Below are positions 46,028 to 60,567 of a stretch of 64,000 bases of DNA, piece after piece (position 1 is the first letter of the stretch; each line of letters begins with the position of its first letter). The notes beneath the pieces were generated by a model that made no database searches, was not told the origin of the DNA, and worked only from the letters and a program-made list of their open reading frames with translations. The position numbers were made by a program, and so were the translations under genes. The stretch spans positions 19,938,344-20,002,343 of the forward strand of contig NW_004454180.1 in NCBI RefSeq assembly GCF_000283155.1, in the 5' to 3' direction. Source of the DNA: Ceratotherium simum simum. Taxonomy: Eukaryota; Chordata; Mammalia; Perissodactyla; Rhinocerotidae.

Positions 46028-46700
46028 ACTTCTTCCCCCCACTTCAGCCACTTCCTCTCGTGGTCCTGTCCAGACTCCTGTCATCAGAGATAAGGGCTCC
46101 ACTTCAGAAGTCTCAGAATCCAGTGCCTCAGGCTGACATGGCTTGCTCTCTCTCCTCTCATGCTCTCTCACCACACTTTCTTCCACCTCACTGGGGCCTC
46201 CAGCCTTTCATGGCTCCCCACCCGCTTCAGCCTGGACCTCCAGGTGTATCACTTCAACAGCTCTCTCCTCAGCACCCTCAATGTCCTGACCTTCTCCCAC
46301 TTGAACCTCACCTGGCTAATCCCCAACAATGTAGCCAAATCTGGCTAGAGAAAAATCATAGATAGCTGGGTGGATGCATCTACCTAAAATTCATCACCTG
46401 TAACCACAGGACTCCTCTACCTGATGCAAACCCTCCTTCCCTCTCCTATTTACAGCTATTCCTTTGTCCCACTGCACCCTTCCCCACCCCCAGTGCTTCA
46501 GTTGACCTCAACACAAAGACCTTCCCTCCTACCACCTCACAGACCCCTCCCAAGTTAATGAGTGTGAACTTCCTTCATTTCCTGCCCCCCCACCTCCAAA
46601 CTTGTCTGTGCCCACCCCCACTCTCATCTCCTTCTCCTGGATCTCGGTGTCCTTCCTCACATCCAAGGCTAGATCCATCCAAAAGAATCCATCTCCATCC
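46028..46700. other. C/T-rich intergenic stretch, unassigned
   Basis: The stretch is pyrimidine-rich with many 'ccctcc' and 'ctctcct' words. A 132-codon + frame over its start is Pro/Leu/His-rich and has no recognisable domain. I cannot assign a repeat family. Confidence 0.5.
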
Positions 46701-46709
46701 TCTTTGTCA

Positions 46710-46860
46710 GTACCTTTTTAATCAAAAGTGACAGAATCCCAACCCAAAACACCTTAAGGAGAAAAAAGGGATTCTTTATCAGCTCAAACAAGTAGGATGC
46801 CCTAAGTTGCACACTTTCTAGCAACAGCTAGATCCAGGAGCTCATGTGATATCACCTAGA
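46710..46860. repeat. Possible interspersed repeat, family not named
   Basis: 'ttaatcaaaagtgacagaatccc', 'aaaagggattctttatcagctc' and 'gctagatccaggagctca' are phrases I recognise from many mammalian loci. The family name is uncertain. Confidence 0.4.
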
Positions 46861-46864
46861 TAAT

Positions 46865-46965
46865 GTCACTATTCTGTGCCTCGGTTTCCTTATCTGTAAA
46901 ATGTGATATTAATAGTCCCTACCACATAAAGTTTCTGTGAGGAAGAAAAGCCATCACAAACTCAG
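46865..46965 (+). repeat. MIR SINE core fragment
   Basis: 'tctgtgcctcggtttccttatctg' in form, with 'aatagtccctaccacataaag' and 'tctgtgaggaag', follows the MIR core. Confidence 0.65.
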
Positions 46966-47008
46966 ACAGCACTTGTGGTGGCCTTCATCTCTCTCTCTCT
47001 CTCTCTTT

Positions 47009-47234
47009 TGTTTTGGTGAGGAAGACTGGCCCTGAGTTAACATCTGTTGCCAAGCTTCCTCTTTTTGCTTGAGGAAGATTGTCCCTGAGCTAACATCTGT
47101 GACAATCTTCTTCTATTTTGTATGTGGGACGCCGCCACAGTATGGTTTGGTGAGCGGTGTGTAGGTCCGTGCCCAGGGTCCAAACCCATGAACCCTGGGT
47201 CGCCTAAGCAGAGCTATGCCACGGGGCTGGCCCC
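47009..47234 (-). mobile_element. ERE-type SINE (tgtaggtcc subtype), antisense
   Basis: It begins after a (TC)n run at 46989-47008. Two reversed modules lead to 'tgtatgtgggacgccgcc', 'gtgtgtaggtccgtgcccag' and the head end 'gccacggggctggcccc'. A stretch of the head, including most of the A box, is missing between 'aagcagagc' and 'tatgccacgg'. Flanks catctctctctctc and catctctctatt agree. Confidence 0.9.
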
Positions 47235-47743
47235 TCTCATCTCTCTATTTTTAGCTGGTTTCATTCTCTTCTCTGCAGCCTGACTTCCTTTGCTTCCCAG
47301 TAACATGAGAGAAAGTGACCACCCACAACTCCTCAGCATATCAGGCCAGTTAGAACTAGAACATTTTGATCCCAATTCTTAATACTTGGGAGAGAGAAGC
47401 CTATCCACCATCAGTGTCCACTACCTGGCCATTCAGGTAAAATGTGGCTGTAGCAGGCCTACCCCTGAGGGTAACTAGAGCACTACAGGGAGACAGGAGA
47501 ATTGTGAGTTGGCCAGACATCCCAAAAGGTGTCCATGGCAACTAGAGAATGGGGACTTGCAGTCGCTGTGTGAGTAGGAATAATATAGAGAATGAAGCTG
47601 GAACCTTCCCCTCGATGTAGATAAAGAAAGGCCAAGCATTCCAGGTGTATAAGTCTAGTCCTTATCCTATGCCCTGGAGTCCGCGGAGGTTGAAGGAAAG
47701 TAGTGTGGGTAAGGACATCACAGACACTATCAGAGACAACAGA

Positions 47744-47962
47744 GGCCTGTCCGGCAGTGTAGCTGTTAATTGCGCGCGCCCCACTTCCAGCGCACCACTT
47801 GTCAAGCCATGCTGTGGCGGCGTCCCATATAAAGTAGAGGAAGATGGGCACGGATGTTAGCCCAGGGCCAGTCTTCCTGAGCAAAAAGAGGAGGACTGGC
47901 ATCGGATGTTAGCTCAAGGCTGATCTTCGTCACAAAAAAGAAGAAAAGAAAAAGAAAAAGGA
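47744..47962 (+). mobile_element. ERE-type SINE with internal deletion of the B-box region
   Basis: The head 'gtccggcagtgtagctg' passes directly from 'cgcgcgccccacttccag' to 'cgcaccacttgtcaagcc', so the 'ggttcggatccc' B-box segment is lost. The rest (gcggcgtcccatataaag, two modules, A-rich tail) is normal. Confidence 0.88.
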
Positions 47963-48482
47963 CAACGGTATGAAGTCCCTGTGGGGTTAGCACAGGAAGC
48001 TGCTGGGGCCGGTCCTGGCCTGGCCCCGTGGATTCCATTTGCACAGATCTCAGATCAAAGACATGCTAAGGGAAGCCTCTGGAAACCACAAGTGCTAACA
48101 AGTTGTGGTGTGGGGAACTGGGCTTTCCAACCCTGGCCTCCCATCTGAGCCCCAGGCTTGTGGGAAGAACCCTTTCCGTGTAAATAAAGGAGGTGCTGGC
48201 CACACACCCCATTGTGCTTTGGGTCACAGAGGCTGAATGGGCCAGCGGGAACACAGGGATTCCAGGGGTCAAGACAAAGGGGAGAATTATGGGGCACCAG
48301 TCATCTACCACCTGGTGGCATATAAGCAGGGTACCAACCCATCGTGAGAGCAGCATGGCCCAAAAGAGAGGAGTCACCCCTCTCTCCAAGACTGACCAGT
48401 TTTAGACTTCATTTTGACTTTTAGTATTAATTTTCTTATTGTGTTAAGAAACATAAATAAGAGAAGGGTTTTTTACTTCTTA

Positions 48483-48486
<4 letters not shown>

Positions 48487-48521
<35 letters not shown>
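48487..48521 (+). repeat. (ATA)n microsatellite
   Basis: About 11 uninterrupted ATA units directly before an antisense MIR, whose 3' end is often ATT-rich. It may have grown from that tail. Confidence 0.95.
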
Positions 48522-48522
<1 letters not shown>

Positions 48523-48530
48523 TGGCAAAC

Positions 48531-48770
48531 TCTTCTTCAGTGCTTACTATATGCCAAGCACTGCTATAAGTGTTTTATATGTATTAACTCATTTAATCCT
48601 CATAACTTTTGAGGTTGGTGCTATCATTATCCTTATTTTACAGATGAGGAGACAAGGCACAGAGAAGTCAAGCAACTTGCCTAAAGTTACACAGCTGACA
48701 AGTGGCAGGGCTGGGATTCAACTCAGGCAATCTGTGCTCTTAACCACTCTCAGTACTGCTGCTCTCCGTC
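48531..48770 (-). repeat. MIR SINE, antisense, nearly full length
   Basis: 'tgcttactatatgccaagcac', 'tattaactcatttaatcctc', 'ttttacagatgaggagac', 'ttacacagctgacaagtgg' and 'gtgctcttaaccactctcag' cover the reversed MIR from tail to tRNA head. Confidence 0.88.
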
Positions 48771-51700
48771 CAATGGTGTGTATCGCACAGGCTCTTATGG
48801 AAGCAAGAAACAGCCTCCCACAAGCTTCTTCAAGGAAAGGAGGGGTTATTAAAGGATAGAAGAAAGAGCTAAAAGGGCTAAAAGAAAGAGATGTAAGCTT
48901 TGAAATCTAAAAATACGCACCATGGTACAAGATGTAGGAGTCAGGAAATGGAGGTTCTCTAGGGCTCAAAGGTCGCCGCAACATCCTCGGCAGCAAAGTG
49001 GAGTTTAAGGCCCCCATTGCAGAGTCCCTTCATTAACGCCACTCAGCACAGTCCGCGGGGCTGCTCCATGCCCACCTCATCTACACACCGGCTTTCCTTC
49101 CCTCAGCTCAGTATCTTTCTGCTCTCTCAGCTAAAGCCGCCTCACACTTCTGTCTTACTCATCTCATGGCTCCCCCAACCTTAGAACCTTTCAGCTGCTC
49201 CTGCTCTTGAGTGCCTGATCTCTCCACATTTTCAGGGTCATAATTCTGAGACAGAGAGAAAAACTGACTGACTCAACTCATCTTTTTGATCCAGTTCAGG
49301 TCGTAGGATGCCGGTCAGCCTATGGTTTGTCCGCTCTGGGGTCTGGTACCTACTTCTAGTGCAATCAGTTTGGACTGGGATGGAGACTGGAGTCACATGG
49401 TATAAAACATGGTCACTATGGTTGCTCTTTTAGGTGGTGTTGTGGGTGAGGCTATCTCCTTAGAAGATGCCTCCACGATAGGCATGTGTAGCTCAGGTCG
49501 CGTCCAAGCGTCATGTTGTCAGGCTAGTCAGTCCCACTTCCTTGCCCTCCTGGGAAGGCATCTTTCCCTCCTGCTTCCCTCCAGTCCTCTAAGCCTAGAC
49601 TTGGCTAGTCCACCAAGACAGCATCTGCAGCCACTGATTTGGACATTGGTCAAAGAAGGGAGGGAAGGGCCGGGAGTCAGCGTAAATGAGTTTTTACAAG
49701 CTTGTGACTAACCGGCTGTGAGATCTGGGTGGGGCCCTTCAGTTCCTCCCCTCCACTTTCCTGTCCGTGTGATGGGACTCTTCAGTGCCTCCCGCCAGCC
49801 TCACAGAGGAGACCGTGCAGACAGGGTTGGCTGTCCACCCAACAGTCATTCCACTAGCTCCATCTCCTCTTCCTTGCAGACGATCTGCGATTGAGTTTGG
49901 ATGCTCAGGAAAGTAGCAAAGTGGTCCCGTCACAGCCCCAGAGGCACATGTGCATGTTCAGGCCTGCCATGGTAATTCCATTCTCCTTGCCTGCGATGGC
50001 TTCAACTTGACAATGGACATATGATGCCGCCTTGGCTAATGTATCAGCTGAAGGAGGAAGGGTTTCTGGGACAGTTTTGTGGAGGAACTTCCCTTTTGAC
50101 TCTAGGACCAGGGACTTTTTGCAGTCTCTGAAGGGAATAGGCTTATCCTTTGGGAGTTACAGGAAAGCATAGTTTGTTCCAAGTTGGAACAGGTGGCTTT
50201 CATTGAAGTAGGGATATGAAAAAGATGAAGGGCCTTCAGCAGGGATGATGCCGGGATTCCTGCCCTGGGCTAGGAAGTGGGAATTAAACAGGAGGAGGTT
50301 GAGTTAGAAGACCTCTAAGTCACATCCTGCCATGAGCAAGCAGAATTGTGTGATAAGTTTTCTCTAGACTTAGCCTTTTTATCATGTTAGATGAAACTGG
50401 TCTAGTTTAATAGGAGCGGTCAAACTTTCGCCCCATTTTGGCACTCAAATATTGACCCTGTTTCTACTTCCTTTGCCCATTGGTCCGAGATCTCACTCCC
50501 CTACACCTTTCCTCTTTAATAACCAGTCAGACACCTGGAGGCCTGGTTTAAAAGGGCAGCTTTTCTGTGGTTGGCTTGCCCTCTGCTGGATTAAGGAGAT
50601 GGACTGCAGAGACGTGGACTTCTGGGAAGGGCCAGTTTTCCTGAAACGGGATGTGATCAGGAGAACTGATTTCTCTTGAGGTCACTCTAGATCATTCGTT
50701 TGCCAGAAATTAGATCTAGGAGGCTGTGACCCAGTCTCTGAGGGGGGGGTGGGAAGCTTCCTGATGAAAACAGCTGCCTGAATAGAGGTCAGAAGTTGGC
50801 TGTGTTGTGTGCCCACCTGCCTGAGTTTCTTAATCCACATATGGATGGAGAGATGAGATAGACCTCATTTGTCTAGTGTTAAAGACAAAATTTCTCAGAT
50901 AAATTGATCTTTAGCAACTGTCAAAGTTTATCAACTTACTAATAAGGGATCAGCAAGATGACAAAGCATACGCTTTGGGGATGGAAAGGATATGGAAATT
51001 GATGGGTTACATAGTTGGGATACAGAAAACATATAAGCAGCTAGTTTAGGGGGGGAAAAAAACCTCCCTAGCTAGGTAAAGATTGCAGTTTCATGACATA
51101 TAGTAACAAAAATGTCATAGTCAAGTCCGTTATTAGAGAAGAGACATGGATGAGAAGGGGTTTGCGATGCCAGGGGCATTGACTGTCAATCAGAGATTAA
51201 AAATTCAATACATCTAAGAAGCAAAGGATGAGGATGCATATGTGGCTGCTAACTGTAATCATAAAGTTTCATTTCTCAAGAATCATGTCTGATGATCTGA
51301 TTGTCATGGATGCATAAACCACAGACACAGCCGCAAATAACAAGTTCTGACTTGAAACAGGCCACTTGGCACCGGGGATTTTCTCAAGCAGCAAGCAATG
51401 CAGATAGGATACAGTTTACACCCACCCCCAGCCCCTACCCTTGCCTCACACACCTTTTCTTCTTTAGTTTAGAGGCAATTTTTTTTCCTCTGAAATTAGA
51501 ACGATCAGAGTTTGAATTTTTTCACATCAATTAATTTTTCAGATAACTGACTTTTGAGCGTTTAAGTACTGTAACTTTTCTTCTTGAAAGTTTTAAAAAA
51601 GATTTTTATTTTTACATGCTTATGAAAAAAATTTTAATGATGCAGAAAACTGAAGAGAATAAAATGTTAGTCCAAATCTTATCACACAGCTGATGTTAGG

Positions 51701-53689
51701 TGAATATCATCCAAAGAGACTTTACGTATACATACAGCAGCAGACTAGATAGATGGATAGATAGAACAGGCTTATGATACTTTTTCTGAAAATCTTGAGG
51801 CTCAACATGTTTTGGAATTTGGATTTTTTTATATTTTGGTACGATAATTTGGTATATATGCTGTATATCTTATAATATCTTCCAGCAGGATCTAGGCAGT
51901 ACTCCATAATTAAATATATTAACATTTCTGTGTATGAATATTTACACTAAGAGATGTTTAAAAGACTGCAAATAGCCTCTCTTGAATTCAGGACAGATTT
52001 CGCTGCTAAAAGACTTATAAAATATCTTTAATTTTCACAGCTTTTTAGATTTCAGAATTGCAGGTAAGGAATTGCGGACCTGTGCCTTCATAAAATAGGA
52101 TAATATAATACATGCTATTTTTTTGGAGAAAAAGTAATCAATTTAATTGTACCTGTAACTGACTGAATAAAAAGAAACTGAAGTGAAACCAAAGGAACTG
52201 CACACTTTACATAAATGTTTCTTTAACACAAGAGATATTATTTTCTAAAATGTCTTTCTAAGGTTAAAGAAAGAAGGAAAATTAATAAGAGATTGGAGTC
52301 CTTACATTGGAATCATTTCTGATGGAGATCTTCCCAATGCGTTCTCAGTTCTATTAGGCTCAAGGCCTTCCAAATATTTTGTAACATTCTGTTTGGTATC
52401 TTGAAATTTATAGATAATAGAATCTATTCACACAGAAAATGAAAAAAAAAAAAAAAAGTAATGCCCAATATATAGGAAAAGTAAAAAGAAATTAATCTGT
52501 TAGAAAATATAGTGACATGTATTTCAATATTTAAATCCTTGGGCATTACTACTAAAGACATCATGAAGCAATGAGATGCTTGCATCTATGTACAATGAAC
52601 AAGTTTGGATTTAATAGGAGTCATAAGAAGAGAAGCCATTCCATTCAAAATGAAAGCAGAGGTGTGGTGGACACTAGAATGAAAAGTGGTGTTAAGAAAT
52701 TACAGATAAGACATTTGTATAAGTGATATGAGGAAGTAACCTTAATTGAAGTAAGAATAACATAAGTACCAGGCAGAGAAAATGAAGGCATATGCTGTTG
52801 TTGATGTTATAATAATTTTCTATGTTGTGTAATGTGATGGGATAGTGAAAGAATATCTCAGAAATCATACACCCATCTAGATATCTCACCCACGTTGGAG
52901 CAAACATTTAGGCTCTTAAGACCTTTGAGATCTTGGAGACCATGACCTTCAAGAGTTGACGGGAAATAGAGAAACATTTGAAAAAAAAAGCAGTCTTTAA
53001 GAGGCTACAGAGAAGTGGTGTGGCAGACGTTTGGGGACATATCAGATAAGACTAAAAGCCAACAGGAAATCTCCAAATCATTTCAATACGTAACTTTCCC
53101 AACAAAGATTTCTTATCATTGTGCTGCAAATATTTAAAAAAATTTATACAGAATGGCAATACAATATTTTTAAAATAGCTTTTATGAAATTCATTGATAG
53201 CTCTACATTTCACTTGTCTCTACTAATTTAGTAACGTATGGTTTAAAGTCTATTAAAGGGAGTCTCAAGCCTCCCTGTACACATTTGCATTTGGTTTCAT
53301 TGTTTTTCCAGTAATCGAACCCACTGCTGTGAAACTCTTTCCAACTAAATACTTAGTTGGAAATGCTATAAGTAATTTAGCTCTTTACAAGAAGTGGGTA
53401 TGCAAATCCTAACTGGGCCCCAAACTTTCATAACTAGATTGATTAAACTGTGTTTTGGCTTCAAACTTTTTTATTAATTTATTTATTTAAACTCAATGAC
53501 CTCTTCCTGCACGTGTTGGCTAGCGGTCCATTGCTTTCGAATGTATTAGTCTCCCAGTCAGGTATTGTAAATTGAATCCTATCTTTAAATCTAATCAACT
53601 AATTACATCAAATAAAAGCAAAATTTCCAAACCAGCGCAAGCAGAAGTCTCCCTCCAGCGAGGAGACTGGAGACTTCTCCGGAGCAGGC
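48771..53689. other. Intergenic DNA upstream of SMU1
   Basis: The stretch is moderately GC to about 50.7 kb, then AT-rich with A- and T-runs. I see no ERE SINE, no LINE I could name and no gene. Short frames have no recognisable domain. It is a repeat-poor stretch compared with 37-48 kb. Confidence 0.6.
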
Positions 53690-53885
53690 ACATGGACTCG
53701 ACTTTCGGCGGCCCCTCGAGGCCCCGCCCCTCACGTACGCCACGCCCCCTTCCGTACACAGCGCCTCCAGAGCAGGCGTCGGGCGTCGAGCGGAAGTGAC
53801 GTAGGCGGCCGCCGGAGGTGTCGTCGGTGTGTTGCGCTCCTGGGCCTGAGAGTCGAGTGGGGCCTGCGCCTGGGAAGACAGCGCA
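53690..53885 (+). promoter_or_regulatory. SMU1: SMU1 CpG-island promoter and 5' UTR
   Basis: GC content and CpG frequency rise sharply at about 53690. GC boxes sit at 53722-53730 (ccccgcccc) and about 53740-53748 (cacgcccc). A composite ETS plus CRE/ATF site, CGGAAGTGACGTA, lies at 53791-53803, a combination common in housekeeping promoters with no TATA box. Transcription probably starts between about 53805 and 53850, giving a 5' UTR of well under 100 bases. The start site is inferred, not seen. The CpG island continues to about 54170, into intron 1. Confidence 0.8.
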
Positions 53886-53911
53886 ATGTCGATCGAAATC
53901 GAGTCCTCGGA
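53886..53911 (+). CDS. SMU1: SMU1 exon 1, coding part (residues 1-9)
   Basis: The 26 coding bases encode MSIEIESS plus GA of Asp9, ending at the strong donor gtgagtcc. The ATG at 53886 is chosen because it gives the known N-terminus and joins in frame to exon 2. G at -3 gives a fair initiation context. This exon is too short to be found by open-frame length alone. The sequence reads on in frame into the intron only briefly, so the splice is certain. Confidence 0.95.
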
Positions 53912-54456
53912 GTGAGTCCTGCGGTGGCGGGTGTTCGCGGAGTGGCGGGGCCGGGAGGGTGGGGGGCGGGGTGGAAGGGGCCCCGGGGGAGGCGTCCGAG
54001 AGGCTGGGGGGTGGAGGGGCATCGCCTTGCGCGCAGAGAAGCTGCTTGGATCTGGCTATCTCGGAGGCGGCCCCGTGGGAAAGTAGCGGAGCAGAAGCCC
54101 AAAGCCCCGGGGGAGGGCGCGGGGCGGGGGGAGGACGCGCATTGACTCCCGGCCCGCTGTGACTGAGCGAATTACCCATCCACTCTGGACTCCAGGCCCG
54201 AGGGGGCTTGGACTCAGCCTTCTTTCCCTCCCCGCCCCCCTTAAGCAGTGTGCTTCGTTTCCTCCTCTGTGCTTGCACGGCCCCTCTGCTTTCTTCCGCC
54301 CAGCACTTAGCCGGTATTGTCGCTGTCTGCCCACCCTGCCAGCCCGTGTAGGCGCCTAGGGGCTCCTTTTCATTATGGTCTCGGTGCCGAGCACACCGTA
54401 GAGGCTCCATTACTGCCTTTGGAGTGCGTGAACCACTAGCTGTTTTATCAGGCTCT

Positions 54457-54504
54457 GTCTGGCGCTGAAGTTTGGTTAGTGTCTGGCGCTGAAGTTTGGT
54501 TAGT
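54457..54504 (+). repeat. Perfect 24-bp tandem duplication
   Basis: Two identical adjacent copies of a 24-bp unit beginning gtctggcgctgaag and ending ggttagt, at 54457-54480 and 54481-54504, lie just downstream of the SMU1 CpG island. Identity suggests a recent event or an allelic variant. Confidence 0.95.
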
Positions 54505-54744
54505 GTGTGAGCTCTGTGTAGCTACAAAGGAGAGAGAGAATCTGGAGATTGGGCCAGAAGAAGGGTAGATTTGGTAGGGTGGGGGACTAATGAGTGACTG
54601 AAGAAGGTCTTCAGTGAACTTCTCTAGGACTCCACCCTCCACCTTGCCCTTGCCAACACTTAATTAAATCAGCAGACAACGTTTGTGTCCTGAGTGCCAG
54701 CGAGGGAGAGGACTTGTCCTGAAGATCTGCCATAGGAGGAAGCG

Positions 54745-54990
54745 AAGTTTATTCATTCAACAAATATTGAAGTCTACTATGTACTGTTCTAGATCTTGGG
54801 GATACAGTAGTGAACAAAACAGACAACACTCCTTGCCCGTATAGAAAGTACGCTGTGATTGGGGAAGGCAAACAACAGACAAAAACAATAAGTGAAATAT
54901 GAGGCTTAACAGATGGTGATAAGTGTGGTGGAGAAAAATAAAGCAAAGAAGGGTGATAGTGCTGGTGATGAAGACAACTAAGTCAGGGCA
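54745..54990 (+). repeat. Possible ancient dispersed repeat, family not named
   Basis: 'attcattcaacaaatattgaagtc', 'cttggggatacagtagtgaac' and 'agatggtgataagtgtggtgg' (in form) match a repeat found widely in mammals. The same start is seen at 19118-19260. Confidence 0.5.
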
Positions 54991-55094
54991 GGAGTTGGAA
55001 AAGGATCCCACGCTTTGGGGCTTGAATAACAATAGACACCGACCATTCTCCCAGCCTCGGGCTGCTGCATGCTTTTATTATCAATAATAGCTAC

Positions 55095-55290
55095 AATTTG
55101 CTAAGTATTTTCTATGCTAGTCACACTATACGCAGTATAGTTAACCCTTTCACCAGCCCTACAGGGAAGGTATTTTTCTTAACAAATGAGGAAACAGGCA
55201 TGGAGAGGTTAACTGACTTGCCCAGGGCCACAGTTAGTAACTGATGGAACTCTTATTCAAACACCAGCCTATCTCAGAAGCTTGTAGCTC
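55095..55290 (-). repeat. MIR SINE relic, antisense
   Basis: 'gctaagtattttctatgctag', 'aaatgaggaaacaggcatgg' and 'cttgcccagggccacagttag' follow the reversed MIR consensus. Confidence 0.72.
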
Positions 55291-55594
55291 TTTATGTATT
55301 ACATTGTGTTTGAAGAAAGTGAATTTGATTTTGGCCGTGTCAAAGATGAGGTCTTTGTAGAGAGGGTGTCTCATTTGGGGAGTGTAAATGGAAGTGTGCA
55401 GAGGAAGATAGTATGGTACTAGAATAGCAGGGATCTAAGCCTGGGTATCTTAAAGGGGCTGTGAGAGAAAAGATTACAGACTACAGTAATCAGTTCCCTT
55501 CTGCGGGAGTTTTTAAGAAGAGGGTGTTGGCTTTCCTGGCAGGAATCTATGCTCAAGAGCCACCTGCCAGCTTGAATCTTCATTTTTCCGCTTA

Positions 55595-55765
55595 TCTCTG
55601 TTACTTGGTCAAATCCTCATCTGTAAAATGGACGTAATAGTGATACCTACTTCATAGGGTTGTTTTGAGGAGTAAATGAATCAATATGTCTCACATGCTT
55701 AGAACAGTACCTGGTATGTAGTAAACACATAGTAAACATTGGTTATTGTTTTTTGGTTATTATTT
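55595..55765 (+). repeat. MIR SINE relic
   Basis: 'aaatcctcatctgtaaaatgg', 'cttcatagggttgttttgagg', 'agaacagtacctggtatgtag' and a final ATT-rich run match the 3' half of MIR. Confidence 0.78.
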
Positions 55766-56688
55766 CTCCCCTGGGAAAGGGAATTGATTAAATTTCAGTT
55801 TGAAATCCCTTCCAACCAGAACAGTCTGACCCTCTGTACTAGTGCCATCCAATAGAAATGCAGTGTGAGCCACACATACATTTAAGGAAAGAGAAGGAAA
55901 ACTGTATCACAGCAGCGTACAGTGAACTTTTACAGTCTATATGAACAGATTCTTCACCAGACTTCTTGATATTAAGCCCAAGATCAAGAAATTTTAACTA
56001 TATATATTTAACTATGAATAACTTACAAGTTTTCTGTCACGTGTTGAAAATGGTTGCTTATCCTCTCAATATTTGGAGATTGTCTGGGTCCTCTTTTCCT
56101 TAGAAAACTAAATCCACAATGTTTTTATTTCACTTGTCCTGAAAATTGGGTAATAAAGCTAGTGGGTAAGTGTTATTTTTGTGAATGAGGACACACAGTT
56201 TTGTTTTGCTTTTGTGTACAGTATAGCTCTACTTATTTGTGTTTAAGAAAATCTCAACTCATGTTTTTTGGTTGTCGCTTTAAAAATGGAGGAAATCAAC
56301 AATCATTTAGAGTATTCTGTGTCAATGACTAGATCAGGTTTAAAATATTTCACTAAAGTGTGCAACAATATAATCATAAATTAATAAGAAACTTGGCAAA
56401 ATAAAAAAATCTCTGGCCTTGGAAGTAAGAGAGTCACCTTGGTACCAACTCCCTGTCTAGCTAACTGTGAGAATGGGCAAATTATTCCCCCTCTCTGAAC
56501 CCCACTGCTCCTGTTTCTCAGCTGGAAGTAGGACTGGATGATCCTCAAGGTCCCTTGTAACTTAGATTCTGTGAGTTTTGGGAAAGTTGTATTCACGTGA
56601 TAATGAAATGGAAAGTAGGTAGTGAGAGGAGGATGGTTGAGTAGGAGAGGTAAGCTGGAGTGGGCTTATTTTGTGGCCTCTTTGGTGA

Positions 56689-59865
<3,177 letters not shown>

Positions 59866-60124
59866 TAGAACTATTTCCTGTAGACATCGTAAGAACTGGG
59901 GATTACCTGTAGAGCTGCTCGTACCAGCAGTGGTGCCGTGCCACCCGCATCATTCCTGGGAGAGTCACTATAGATGAGTGCTGAAGAACATGAGCTCTCA
60001 AGTCAGTTGGAATTAGGGTGACCTAGACTTGATCATTCCGTCTGGGATGGCTTCAGGGCACTGTTGATCATCATGCCAGGACACTGTTTGTGGCAAATTG
60101 GAGCAGATGTTTACTCTAGTTAGA

Positions 60125-60300
60125 ATCCAAGCTCTCTCACTTACAGGTCTGTGGTCTTGGTCATGTTACCTAACTATTCTGATCCCATTTACTCATCATG
60201 GTGTTGTAGTAAGGATTAAATGAGATAACGCACTCAAAGCATTTCCTATATTGCCTGGAAGCTTATGAACACTCAGTAAATGATAGCAGCTGGTGGTGAT
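60125..60300 (+). repeat. MIR SINE relic
   Basis: 'ctctcacttacaggtctgtgg', 'catgttacctaactattctg', 'gtaaggattaaatgagataacg' and 'cactcagtaaatgatagc' follow the MIR order. Confidence 0.7.
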
Positions 60301-60359
60301 TCTTTTTTTTTTAAATAGTAATATTGTTAGCATTGTCATTATAAAACTGCCTAGAGTAT

Positions 60360-60567
60360 AGTCATGCTTCACTTAACGACAGGGATATGTTCTGAGAAAT
60401 GCGTTGTTAGGGGGTTTCATCACTATGTGAACATCATAGAGTGTACTTACCTAAACCTAGATGGTACAGCCTACTACACACCTGGGCTATATGGTACTAA
60501 TCTCGTGGGGTCACTGTCATATATGCAGTCCGTCAAAGACTGAAACGTCGTTATGCTGTGCATGACT
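60360..60567. mobile_element. Short DNA-transposon-like relic with terminal inverted repeats
   Basis: The left end (60360-60380) starts agtcatgc and ends taacgac. The right end (60547-60567) reads gtcgtta, then ends gcatgact. As inverted repeats they match at 17 of 21 positions. The 208-bp interior includes 'catcatagagtgtacttacc' and 'cagcctactacacacctggg', phrases known from a dispersed mammalian repeat whose name I do not recall with confidence. There is no coding capacity, so it is a non-autonomous relic. Confidence 0.7.

Noticed and set aside
45960..46365. 132-codon plus-strand frame after the solo LTR
   Set aside because: It starts inside the LTR end and runs through C/T-rich sequence. 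It has no similarity to retroviral or cellular proteins that I can recognise.
53595..54410. Minus-strand open frame of 271 codons over the SMU1 CpG island
   Set aside because: It is antisense to SMU1 exon 1, made of Pro/Arg/Ser-rich low-complexity residues, and open mainly because GC-rich DNA has few stop codons. No domain is recognisable.
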